Assembly (NCBI GenBank): GCA_001303225.1
Contig: LJNI01000087.1
Span: 1-9,194 of the forward strand
Origin: a candidate division TA06 bacterium DG_78
GTDB taxonomy: Bacteria; Hydrothermota; Tepidihabitantia; SM23-42
Reading direction: 5' to 3'
DNA: 9,194 nt
The translations under genes and the position numbers were made by a program. Below, piece by piece: positions 1 to 6,211 of this stretch (position 1 is its first letter; the number at the start of each line of letters is the position of its first letter). The notes under the pieces were generated by a model. The model saw only the letters and a list, made by a program, of their open reading frames with translations. It was not told the DNA's origin and searched no databases.

Positions 1-319
1 CCCTCTCAACCTGATTATACACTCTATCAAATGTTGTCTGATTTATATATTTTTGATCTAATGCCACATAAAAATGACTCTGCAGCTCTGCCGCGGAAGA
101 AATTGAGACAAATAGAAACTGAGCAAATTCTCTATTTGAACGACGTACAAACCCCTCTGGGATATTCCCCATAGTAGAAATTGCAGCTCCGGTACATTGA
201 TTTTTTAGACGATGATCATTCTGAAAAGCCTTACTCGATTTAATCACAGCATACACCATGTTAACTAATTTACGTGATTCTTTCCAGCATTCAAGGTCTT
301 CGAAACGCTTGATTTTCAT
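1..319 (-). CDS. Four-helix-bundle protein (S23/IVS family), 3' end cut by window edge
   Basis: I translated the minus strand from the ATG at 319 and found 106 codons without a stop, running off the left edge. The product begins MKIKRFEDLECWKESRKL, the 'xF.DL..W..(A/S)' N-terminal signature of the four-helix-bundle S23 family (TIGR02436; first known from proteins encoded in 23S rRNA intervening sequences, related to the Avd protein of diversity-generating retroelements). The middle section (ISTMGNIPEGFVR, then F..FL..S..S..EL) matches the family's 'SIPANIAEGWGR...A.GS..EL' core in a divergent form. The family is usually about 115-130 residues, so perhaps 10-25 residues are missing. The start lies 5 nt after the stop of the radical SAM/SPASM gene, and the SD-like GGTGA overlaps that stop, so translation is probably coupled. 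Molecular function is unknown; the fold forms homopentameric barrels in structures of relatives. Family call is firm, role is not. Confidence 0.85.
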   Translation of the reverse strand, partial: MKIKRFEDLECWKESRKLVNMVYAVIKSSKAFQNDHRLKNQCTGAAISTMGNIPEGFVRRSNREFAQFLFVSISSAAELQSHFYVALDQKYINQTTFDRVYNQVER

Positions 320-324
320 TTCAA

Positions 325-1269
325 TCACCACAGGACGTAATTTTTATCTAATATACCAATACAATCGCAACCTGCACAGAGCTTGATCGCCTCTCTTTTC
401 CCTGATTCTAACGCCTCTCTATATTTTTGCAACTGGGGCGTATGCCATATATTGATAATAGAATCTTCAGTGATATTGCCTAACTTGTAGTCAGAGTAAT
501 AGTCATTACAGCAGAGGATTACATTCCCTTCCCAATCAATAATAAGCTGGCATGAAGGACGCTGACATGATTCATTCTTTCTTGGATTATTTCTTTTAAA
601 GATTGCACCAGCCCTGTTCATGAGATTGATCTCTTTCCAACTCCTTAAATATATATACAGAGGATACTTCTCTGCCAAGTATTTCAATCGTTTACTCTGC
701 TCGCTTATCTTTGATTTTGGAGTGTCTTTTGGGATACCCATATTTCCATAATCAGTGACCTTGAGCATGTCGATGCCACTCCTTATCAATTCGAGCAATC
801 GTTCTTCAGTGAGCAAATCGCCATTTGTGTTTATCTGAATAAAACACAGCGGCAACCTTTTTTTTGCGTAGGCAATCAACCTATGTAACCGTTTATCCAA
901 TAGAGGTTCACCGTAGTAATACGGCGAGAGCTTTCCCGTATAGCCCATGTCTGCCAATTCATCGATTATCCTGATCCACATTGCCTCTGACATAATTCCT
1001 TGCTTTTTACTGGGGAATCTGTCATGATTAAAGCAAAAATTGCATTTTCTATTACAGGCTGTGTAGGTATCGATATGTAAGGAAAGAAAACGGCCTGTTT
1101 TCTTATGAGCCCTGACTGTCAGTTTTTTTGCAAGCCACTTTTTGTAAATATAGAGGGCACGGTATAAAGGTAAAGGAATTTTGATAACGCCTTTTTTGCG
1201 GAGCGTTTTCCACATATCGTGGTGTTCTTTTACAAGCTTTGTATACGGCGAAAGAAGTATTTTTTTCAT
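325..1269 (-). CDS. Radical SAM/SPASM domain protein in the polysaccharide operon
   Basis: This 314-residue protein has the radical SAM [4Fe-4S] motif C72xxxC76xxC79 (ACNRKCNFC), followed by the GEP motif at 120-122 (YYYGEPLLD), a TIM-barrel strand marker. A SPASM-type C-terminal domain carries C235, C240, C253/C254 and the cluster C298, C301, C303, around the typical segment 'IIDWEGNVILCCND...GNI...W'. SPASM domains bind auxiliary Fe-S clusters and occur in enzymes that modify peptides, proteins or small substrates. The N-terminal ~60 residues are basic (KK, RKK, KKW) with no signal peptide, so it is cytoplasmic. It lies 44 bp behind the tyrosine autokinase and 5 bp before a four-helix-bundle gene, hence it is probably the third gene of the export operon. 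The SD is weak (TTGAG next to the ATG). No precursor peptide is visible nearby, so the substrate is unknown; modification of a polysaccharide precursor or of a partner protein is possible but unproven. Confidence 0.88.
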   Translation of the reverse strand: MKKILLSPYTKLVKEHHDMWKTLRKKGVIKIPLPLYRALYIYKKWLAKKLTVRAHKKTGRFLSLHIDTYTACNRKCNFCFNHDRFPSKKQGIMSEAMWIRIIDELADMGYTGKLSPYYYGEPLLDKRLHRLIAYAKKRLPLCFIQINTNGDLLTEERLLELIRSGIDMLKVTDYGNMGIPKDTPKSKISEQSKRLKYLAEKYPLYIYLRSWKEINLMNRAGAIFKRNNPRKNESCQRPSCQLIIDWEGNVILCCNDYYSDYKLGNITEDSIINIWHTPQLQKYREALESGKREAIKLCAGCDCIGILDKNYVLW

Positions 1270-1293
1270 CTCAAGGAAAATCGGATACGTGCA

Positions 1294-1314
1294 TACTGTC
1301 TACTGCTTACTGCC
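1294..1314. repeat. Three tandem 7-bp units (TACTGYY) in the spacer
   Basis: On the plus strand the units are TACTGTC, TACTGCT and TACTGCC, ending on the last base of the autokinase stop codon. They fill about half of the 44-bp spacer between the autokinase and the radical SAM gene. This is a short degenerate heptameric repeat; no function can be read from it. Confidence 0.6.
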
Positions 1315-3884
1315 TAGTCTTTTTTGTAGTATTTTGAGTAATATTTATGATAGTAATGGTAGTAATAGGTTCCCGGTGTTCTTGGAACACTGTTCATCAC
1401 CAGACCAATAATATTGGTTTTGGAAACCTGGAGGATCTCTTTAGTATTTTCGAGTTCTTTAAAACCTGTTTTTCCGTAGCGTGCAGTTATCAAGACACCA
1501 TCACAGAAATTCGCAAGGTAGGTTGCATCGGCGAAAAGCAGTACGGGTACACCATCTATCACCACATAATCATATTTCTCTCTCAATGTGTTAATAAGGT
1601 CTCGCATCTTTTCTGACTCAAGAAAGATGAATGGATTCGGAGGAACATTACCAACAAGGAGCATATCTATTGATGTCTTTGGATTCTTTTTATCATTGTC
1701 TTTGTGCTGAATTTCAAACGGCATTATCGTATCCTCAAGATGAACATCACCCATCAGGATATCAAAGAGACCTTGTTCTTTATCGAAATTGGTTATATCG
1801 GTAAGGTGACCTTTTTTCTTTCGAAAATCAGTATCCATGAGCATTACTTTCTTCCCCATAGTTCCGAGCACGACAGCAAGATTAATACTTACAAATGTCT
1901 TACCCTCTTCTGGACCTGGTGATGTTAGGTACAGAATCTTATTTTTTTCCTCAGGAGCAGCAAAATCAAGATTGACAGCCAACTTTCTGAATGCCTCAAA
2001 CTCTGCTGAAGAAACATCACTGCCCACTAGTTTTAGTGACTCATCGAGGTGTTCTCTCTTGACCTCTCCCCTTATCTTATCTGACACCTTCTGTATTGTA
2101 GAAGTAACCTCGTCACGAATCTTATTGATAATCTCTGTTATTTTCCCCTGCTTTTCTTCCTGTTCAACTTCTTCCTCAATAATTTGGGGTATCGAACCGT
2201 ATAATGGAAGACCAATCTTCATCTTTACTGCCTCAGGCTCTTTAACTGTGTTGTCCACGTATTCGGCAATAAACACGGCAAGGCTACTTACGACGAGCGA
2301 GATAATCAGAGAAACTGCTAATGATAAAACTGGCCTGCGAGAGTTCACTGGATCTGGAGAAATCAGTGGCGGATTAATGATCTTTAAATCCGATGTCACA
2401 CCTGCCTCCTCAACGCGTGTCTCCTCAAGCTTTCCAGCAAAAAAGGTGTATAATTTTTCTGCAGTTCCTCGATCCCTCTCAAGCCTGGCAAGTTGAATTT
2501 CATCATCAGGAACATTCTCAAGCTTTGACTGCAACATGTATATCTGATTGGCAACACTCGCAATTTCAGACTTTATCGTTGACATTCGTTTTGTGACTTC
2601 TTCATGCATTTGTTCTTTAAGACCGTCGAGTTTTGCTCTAATTTCAAGCACTTTTGGATGTCCGCTCGAGTATTCCTTTAATCTTCCTTTGAGCTCAGCT
2701 TCAGTTGCGAGGAGCTGTGAATAGAAATTCTGTAGCACTGGATCAGATATCAAGGTAGCTGCGAAATTCAACGGCGTATCAAGATTCTCCGCACCCATTG
2801 CCAGATATTCGTTCATATCAATGAGAATCTTCTGTTCAATCTGAAGCTGATTTTTCCTCGATTCGAGGTCAGAAACTTGATTGATCAGTGATTGGGTCGA
2901 TGCTCCTAAATTAGCAATTTTTTTACTCTCTTTGAAGGTCTTTACATCCTCTTCGAGCCGAGTCAAGTTATTCTGATAGAGCGTGAGTTGTGAATCGATA
3001 AATGTCCGAGATTGAATGTACTGTCGGGATTTCTCGCTGACATCTTCCCTGATAATCTGTTCAGAGAGCACCTCAGCAATTCTCAGTGCATCATCTGGAT
3101 TACCCCAGTGCACATTGATTCTCAGTATTCCTATCAGATTCACGCCTGGGAACAATGTTTTAGCAGTAACAAGTTGTTTTGATGCACCTTCACCTGAAAA
3201 AGGAATTTCAGATGGCCCCATCTCTTGTTCTATATTACCAGCTTCGAGAACTTTTATAGCTAATGAATTCCGTAAAGCAATAGCAATCTTATCTCTTGGA
3301 TAGATGGTTATCTCATAAATCTTTCCTTTTACATCTCTTCCTGGTACTGGAATAACCTTCAGTTCAACAATACCTAAATCAACGTATTCATTCAGCAGGC
3401 CTTCTCTCGCGACACCACCGTTATCAGAAATTGAAAATTTGCCGTCGGCGATCTTTAGTCTTAACGGTCCTATGGGCTTTTTAAAATCTCTCTTAATATT
3501 CGTTATAATGGTAATATCAGCGCTTCCGTCTTTTATATGAGTATAGAGATTGAGTGTATCAACAACCTTTTCTGCAAGATTGACACTTAACAAGTTTGCA
3601 ATGACCCGTTGGGTAACTGTTCCTATTTGCGTTATAGGAGCTTCACGACGTATTGACGAGAAAAATCCCTCAACCTGACTCTCGTGTACGACTCCTATAT
3701 CAAAGGTCGCGCGGTAAATTGGTTTGTATGCCTTTGTAAACTGAACAATGAGAATAATAAAAAATACCGGAATGGCAATGTACAAAAATAAATTCTTTCT
3801 GCGCAAAAATTTGTTGAGAAGTTCATGAATATCAATCGGTTTTTCTTCTTCTCCGTAATAGTTTCTGTTGTTTATCTCTCTCAT
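1314..3884 (-). CDS. wzc: Wzc-like polysaccharide co-polymerase / tyrosine autokinase
   Basis: This 856-residue inner-membrane protein controls chain length and export of exopolysaccharide (PCP-2a family). Order: cytoplasmic N-terminus; TM1 at about 33-49; Wzz-type periplasmic domain with coiled-coil helices (about 290-460); TM2 at about 518-541 after the proline/arginine boundary PVNSRRPVLS; then a BY-kinase domain. Kinase motifs are Walker A (TSPGPEEGKT, 654-663), Walker A' (LMDTDFRKKKG, 682-692) and Walker B (YDYVVIDGVPVL, 771-782). The C-terminus holds nine tyrosines between 840 and 853, the autophosphorylation cluster. It is longer than the usual ~720 residues: the periplasmic part is extended and a charged linker (about 568-615) lies between TM2 and the kinase. 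ATG at 3884 is preceded by GAGGAAAA, which overlaps the stop of the Wza-like gene; the spacing of 10 bp indicates an operon and matches the known Wza-Wzc partnership. Confidence 0.95.
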   Translation of the reverse strand: MREINNRNYYGEEEKPIDIHELLNKFLRRKNLFLYIAIPVFFIILIVQFTKAYKPIYRATFDIGVVHESQVEGFFSSIRREAPITQIGTVTQRVIANLLSVNLAEKVVDTLNLYTHIKDGSADITIITNIKRDFKKPIGPLRLKIADGKFSISDNGGVAREGLLNEYVDLGIVELKVIPVPGRDVKGKIYEITIYPRDKIAIALRNSLAIKVLEAGNIEQEMGPSEIPFSGEGASKQLVTAKTLFPGVNLIGILRINVHWGNPDDALRIAEVLSEQIIREDVSEKSRQYIQSRTFIDSQLTLYQNNLTRLEEDVKTFKESKKIANLGASTQSLINQVSDLESRKNQLQIEQKILIDMNEYLAMGAENLDTPLNFAATLISDPVLQNFYSQLLATEAELKGRLKEYSSGHPKVLEIRAKLDGLKEQMHEEVTKRMSTIKSEIASVANQIYMLQSKLENVPDDEIQLARLERDRGTAEKLYTFFAGKLEETRVEEAGVTSDLKIINPPLISPDPVNSRRPVLSLAVSLIISLVVSSLAVFIAEYVDNTVKEPEAVKMKIGLPLYGSIPQIIEEEVEQEEKQGKITEIINKIRDEVTSTIQKVSDKIRGEVKREHLDESLKLVGSDVSSAEFEAFRKLAVNLDFAAPEEKNKILYLTSPGPEEGKTFVSINLAVVLGTMGKKVMLMDTDFRKKKGHLTDITNFDKEQGLFDILMGDVHLEDTIMPFEIQHKDNDKKNPKTSIDMLLVGNVPPNPFIFLESEKMRDLINTLREKYDYVVIDGVPVLLFADATYLANFCDGVLITARYGKTGFKELENTKEILQVSKTNIIGLVMNSVPRTPGTYYYHYYHKYYSKYYKKD

Positions 3885-3894
3885 ATGGTTTTCC

Positions 3895-4710
3895 TCATTC
3901 GTTGAGATTTTGGACGGTGATATATAGATTGAGTGCCGCTACAACAAAGGTGAGCGTCTGGACTACCAACCCCCAGTTAACAACGAATTTTTTCGATACG
4001 AATACCCAGTCACCAGACTTGAGTGCATAATTGCCTTCAATAAGACCCTTCTCCAGAATTTCACTCATATCCACTGTCTCAACAATAGGACTTCCCATTA
4101 AAAATCGCACAACATTTACCTTTCCTAAATTTGCTGCTGGTGTTGGCCCACCAGCAAGGGCGATATAATCAGTTACCCTGAGTCCCCGTTGATACTCAAC
4201 TGCTCCTGGTCTTAGGACTTCTCCGAACACGGAAACATACGGTAGCGTCGGACTCTTGAGAACAATCGACACTACAGGGTGTATAAAATATTTTTTTAAT
4301 TTAGCCTCGAGTAATTCAGTAGCCTCTTCAGTTGTTAACCCTATCACCCTCACCTCTCCGACGAGGGGAAATGATATCATACCATTGTGCATAACCATGA
4401 GCGTTCGCGACAACTCCTCTTCACCGAGCACAACTATTTCCAAAAGATCGCCAGGCTCAATATAATAAGAAGTCTCTTCCTGGTCTGATAACTTAGATTT
4501 TACATCTTTTACATCTGGTTTTTTTGGCAACGTGATATCTTCTTCATCTGATACTTTTGGCAATTCGACAGTCTCTTCATCTGGTATTTCTGATGATTGG
4601 ACATTCTCTTCATCTCGTATTTGCGTAGACAAACTATTGAACAACAAGACTGGCGCATTATTCGCAAAGACGAACGTCGTTAGTAAAAGTAACACCACAA
4701 ATTTTTTCAT
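3895..4710 (-). CDS. Wza-like polysaccharide export protein (Poly_export + SLBB)
   Basis: With the start at 4710 this is a 271-residue exported protein that would form the outer-membrane/periplasmic channel for exopolysaccharide. It has a signal peptide at 1-16 (MKKFVVLLLLTTFVFA), an acidic degenerate repeat at about 31-73, a Poly_export domain at about 80-152 (YYIEPGDLLEIVVLGEEELS... FPLVGEVRVIGLT) and an SLBB domain from about 153 (VSVFGEVLRPGAVEY... LAGGP). A hydrophobic C-terminal helix (about 245-266) resembles the outer-membrane helix of Wza. Unlike Wza it contains no cysteine at all, so it cannot be a classical lipoprotein. I chose the ATG at 4710 because GGAGG (4716-4720) sits 5 nt upstream; the ATG at 4720-4722 overlaps this SD and would add only MEDI. 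It is the first gene of the operon, behind a strong promoter and an ops-containing leader, and 10 bp before the Wzc-like kinase. Confidence 0.92.
   Translation of the reverse strand: MKKFVVLLLLTTFVFANNAPVLLFNSLSTQIRDEENVQSSEIPDEETVELPKVSDEEDITLPKKPDVKDVKSKLSDQEETSYYIEPGDLLEIVVLGEEELSRTLMVMHNGMISFPLVGEVRVIGLTTEEATELLEAKLKKYFIHPVVSIVLKSPTLPYVSVFGEVLRPGAVEYQRGLRVTDYIALAGGPTPAANLGKVNVVRFLMGSPIVETVDMSEILEKGLIEGNYALKSGDWVFVSKKFVVNWGLVVQTLTFVVAALNLYITVQNLNE
4492..4620 (-). repeat. Degenerate 11-residue (33-bp) tandem repeat in the Wza-like gene
   Basis: Residues 31-73 of the export protein fall into units IRDEENVQSSE, IPDEETVELPK, VSDEEDITLPK and KPDVKDVKSK, followed by a partial unit LSDQEET. The consensus is xxDEExVxLPK. 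It forms a very acidic, proline-spaced linker between the signal peptide and the Poly_export domain, presumably flexible and periplasmic. Confidence 0.75.
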
Positions 4711-4715
4711 AATAT

Positions 4716-4720
4716 CCTCC
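4716..4720 (-). promoter_or_regulatory. Shine-Dalgarno site of the Wza-like gene
   Basis: GGAGG lies 5 nt before the ATG at 4710. It overlaps the upstream in-frame ATG (4720-4722), which decides the start in favour of 4710. Confidence 0.8.
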
Positions 4721-4737
4721 ATGTATCAAAAAGGACG

Positions 4738-4749
4738 CAGGCTACCGCC
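4738..4749 (-). promoter_or_regulatory. ops-like element (RfaH/NusG-paralog recruitment and pause site)
   Basis: The minus strand reads GGCGGTAGCCTG against the E. coli ops GGCGGTAGCGTG: 11 of 12 identical, with only position 10 changed (G to C). Bases known to matter in RfaH/ops work are kept: the GGTA loop closed by C3-G8, and the pause signature G2, T11, G12. The preceding AAGG also fits JUMPstart. It lies about 112-124 nt downstream of the predicted +1 and 27 nt before the start codon. It would pause RNA polymerase and load a specialised NusG paralog that suppresses termination in the long operon. No such regulator gene is in the window, so the function is inferred. Confidence 0.65.
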
Positions 4750-4867
4750 CTTGTCAGCACAACTGCTGACCGCACCTAACCAGTAGGGAATATCACGTAT
4801 CTTAATTATCGCATTCCCTCGTTGATAAGAATAGAGCAGCTGCGCTCTTTCAAATAGTATGCCTATT

Positions 4868-4895
4868 ATTGTACCTGATATATAGGATTTGTCAA
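4868..4895 (-). promoter_or_regulatory. Sigma70-type promoter of the polysaccharide export operon
   Basis: The -35 box TTGACA (4890-4895) is a perfect match. The -10 box TACAAT (4868-4873) matches 5 of 6 bases, and the spacer is 16 bp. Predicted +1 is near 4861. It reads towards the Wza-like gene and lies in the only sizeable gap upstream of it. Confidence 0.8.
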
Positions 4896-4903
4896 GTTAG
4901 CTA

Positions 4904-4954
4904 ATAATGGGTATCCTGACGTTTAACTATCGATGAGCAATGTTATCCCATTAT
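4904..4954. repeat. 8-bp perfect inverted repeat upstream of the operon promoter
   Basis: The arms ATAATGGG (4904-4911) and CCCATTAT (4947-4954) are 35 bp apart and start 9 bp upstream of the -35 box. The spacing is wide for a simple dimer site and there is no U-run for a terminator. It could be a paired operator or a terminator-like stem behind the remnant gene; neither is shown. Confidence 0.5.
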
Positions 4955-4978
4955 AACTATGTGTATTGGTTCTCTCCT

Positions 4979-5186
4979 TTATCTAAGAAGGATACACTGA
5001 CGTGACGCAGATATACCGTCGACTTCAATGAAATACACATAGACACCACTGCTAACAGATCTACCATGGTTATCTGTGCCGTCCCAGTGTATAGAGTGAC
5101 AGCCCTGCAGATACTTTCTCATCAACCAGAGATTTGACCATTTGCCCTGCGATATTGTAAACACGTAAGATGACCTTTCCAGGTTT
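4979..5186 (-). pseudogene. Remnant of a FlgD-Ig / T9SS-like C-terminal domain, frameshifted
   Basis: Two adjacent reading frames join into one recognisable C-terminal domain. The first half (5186 to about 5104) reads PGKVILRVYNIAGQMV, then KSLVDEKVSAG. A shift at the GGG of 5103-5105 moves to the next frame, which reads CHSIHWDGTDNHGRS, then VSSGVYVYFIEVDG and ISASRQCILLR, stop at 4979-4981. This is the classic ending of secreted multidomain proteins of FCB-type bacteria (FlgD Ig-like or type IX sorting-type domain: 'RVYNIAGQ..', 'W DG.D..G..V.SGVY.Y', 'LLR'). Removing one G at the shift restores the frame. Upstream, in the same frame, lie TAA and TGA, the latter being the stop of the radical SAM gene, so the rest of the parent gene is absent. 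A sequencing error could explain the shift but not the missing N-terminus. The alternative continuous frame from a GTG at 5224 gives an atypical N-terminus. Confidence 0.8.
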
Positions 5187-5189
5187 TTA

Positions 5190-6155
5190 TCAAGCAGTTT
5201 CACTCGTAATTTTTTTACTCTCACCGACGTACGTATAACTGTCAGGAATGTGTTCTTCTTGTTGATAGTGCCTCATGACGTATTGCCCGCAGTTGCTACC
5301 GATAAGGTTTTCTTCATTCTCACCAATGCTGATCAAGGTATCGAATCCATATGTTCGTAATGCTTCAACGACTTCGTACTGCATTTCCACTGCCGTGGAT
5401 GAGATAAATGTTTTGATACTGTGTTTCACTGCAGCATATGTCGGATTTACCGGTGTAATTTTAATCATAAAATAATCGGGCGGAAAAATCTCATGCATTG
5501 TGTGAGGGTTCAATGGAATATTCTGACCGAGAGCAAAATTAAGAGCAATTTTTCTATCACCTGTTTGATAAAATTGTGAGCCGTACTCAGCGATCTTAGC
5601 TAATGACCACTTCGGCACTGGCATGAGTGTATCACGTATTTTTTCATCAGTAGAATGAACTGAAAATTGTAGTTGAAATTTACCCTGGCAATAGATATCT
5701 TTCTTAATAGTTACTAACTCATCAAAAAAATCATCTGTACCCGAAGGTGCAATAGTAGAAATACAGGGCAGTAAGCCGGGTGCCTCGTAACGAAAAGGTA
5801 ACTTTCTCAATACCTCTATGACATGTTCATTGAATGATGGCTCTCCCATCCGCGCAAATTGGATTTTAAATTTCTTCGCTGGAATTTTCTGGTCTGGATA
5901 CCTGTTTGACACGAGAAAATCGACCTGTTCAAGCATCTGTGTAACTGATAGCTTACCTCTGTAGCTTCCTCCAGCATCACATATGATACAGCGGACCGGA
6001 CAACCAAATGAAGTAGATATAATCAAGACCCACTTGTCCTGTCGTGGAATTGGTGGTTGCAAAGATTCAACAAATTCTACAATACTGCCATCATCGAATT
6101 CGGCAATATAGACCTTTGCTAATTCATCTTTGCCAAAAGAATTTATTATCCTCAT
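5190..6155 (-). CDS. Short RlmN/Cfr-like radical SAM enzyme
   Basis: This 321-residue protein carries C52xxxC56xxC59 (GCPVRCIIC) for the radical SAM cluster, RMGEPSFN at 102-109 (RlmN: GMGEPLLN), an 'S.H..D...RD.L.P' segment (165-180), 'ITPVNPTY' (233-240) and GSNCGQYV at 286-293. C289 aligns with the methyl-carrying cysteine of RlmN (C355 in E. coli). RlmN/Cfr methylate adenosine carbon atoms in RNA by a methyl-cysteine mechanism. Two differences stand out. Only 51 residues precede the first cluster cysteine, so the N-terminal helix-hairpin-helix RNA-binding part of RlmN (usual length 350-390) is missing. The position of RlmN C118, seven residues before the first cluster cysteine, is Ile45. 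It may therefore act on another substrate. The ATG at 6155 has no clear SD. It lies 61 bp behind the flavoprotein gene, probably co-transcribed. Confidence 0.85.
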   Translation of the reverse strand: MRIINSFGKDELAKVYIAEFDDGSIVEFVESLQPPIPRQDKWVLIISTSFGCPVRCIICDAGGSYRGKLSVTQMLEQVDFLVSNRYPDQKIPAKKFKIQFARMGEPSFNEHVIEVLRKLPFRYEAPGLLPCISTIAPSGTDDFFDELVTIKKDIYCQGKFQLQFSVHSTDEKIRDTLMPVPKWSLAKIAEYGSQFYQTGDRKIALNFALGQNIPLNPHTMHEIFPPDYFMIKITPVNPTYAAVKHSIKTFISSTAVEMQYEVVEALRTYGFDTLISIGENEENLIGSNCGQYVMRHYQQEEHIPDSYTYVGESKKITSETA

Positions 6156-6211
6156 CTTGATGACGCTGAGAGCGCGGAATAACCGCCGAAGCCGCTGTAA
6201 TAAATGAAAAT

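Larger units (their letters stand above)
4711..4861 (-). promoter_or_regulatory. Structured 5' leader of the export operon (JUMPstart-like)
   Basis: From the predicted +1 (about 4861) to the start codon the leader is about 150 nt. In transcript order it holds hairpin 1 (AGAGC arms, 4833-4837/4844-4848, six-base loop), hairpin 2 (AGGGAAT/ATTCCCT arms, 4785-4791/4813-4819, 21-nt loop) and hairpin 3 (GTCAGCA-GTTG-TGCTGAC, 4753-4770, perfect 7-bp stem). The ops-like element follows 3 nt after hairpin 3. The arrangement of a stem-loop directly before ops, in front of a polysaccharide operon, matches the JUMPstart leaders of enterobacterial capsule and LPS operons. A short U-run (4731-4735 region) follows ops but is too far from a strong stem to be a convincing terminator. 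The leader does not match a metabolite riboswitch I can name. Confidence 0.6.

Noticed and set aside
1837..2496. A 219-codon plus-strand open frame
   Set aside because: It lies antisense within the kinase gene, is serine/leucine-rich low-complexity, has no recognisable motif, and the minus-strand frame carries clear kinase motifs.
4731..4770. Intrinsic terminator in the export leader
   Set aside because: The strong hairpin at 4753-4770 is about 18 nt from the T-run, and the stem nearer the run is only four pairs, so termination there is not convincing.
4979..5224. An 81-codon frame starting with GTG at 5224 as an intact gene
   Set aside because: Only its second half matches a known domain; the matching first half is in the neighbouring frame, so it is a frameshifted remnant. 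The start lies inside the radical SAM gene.
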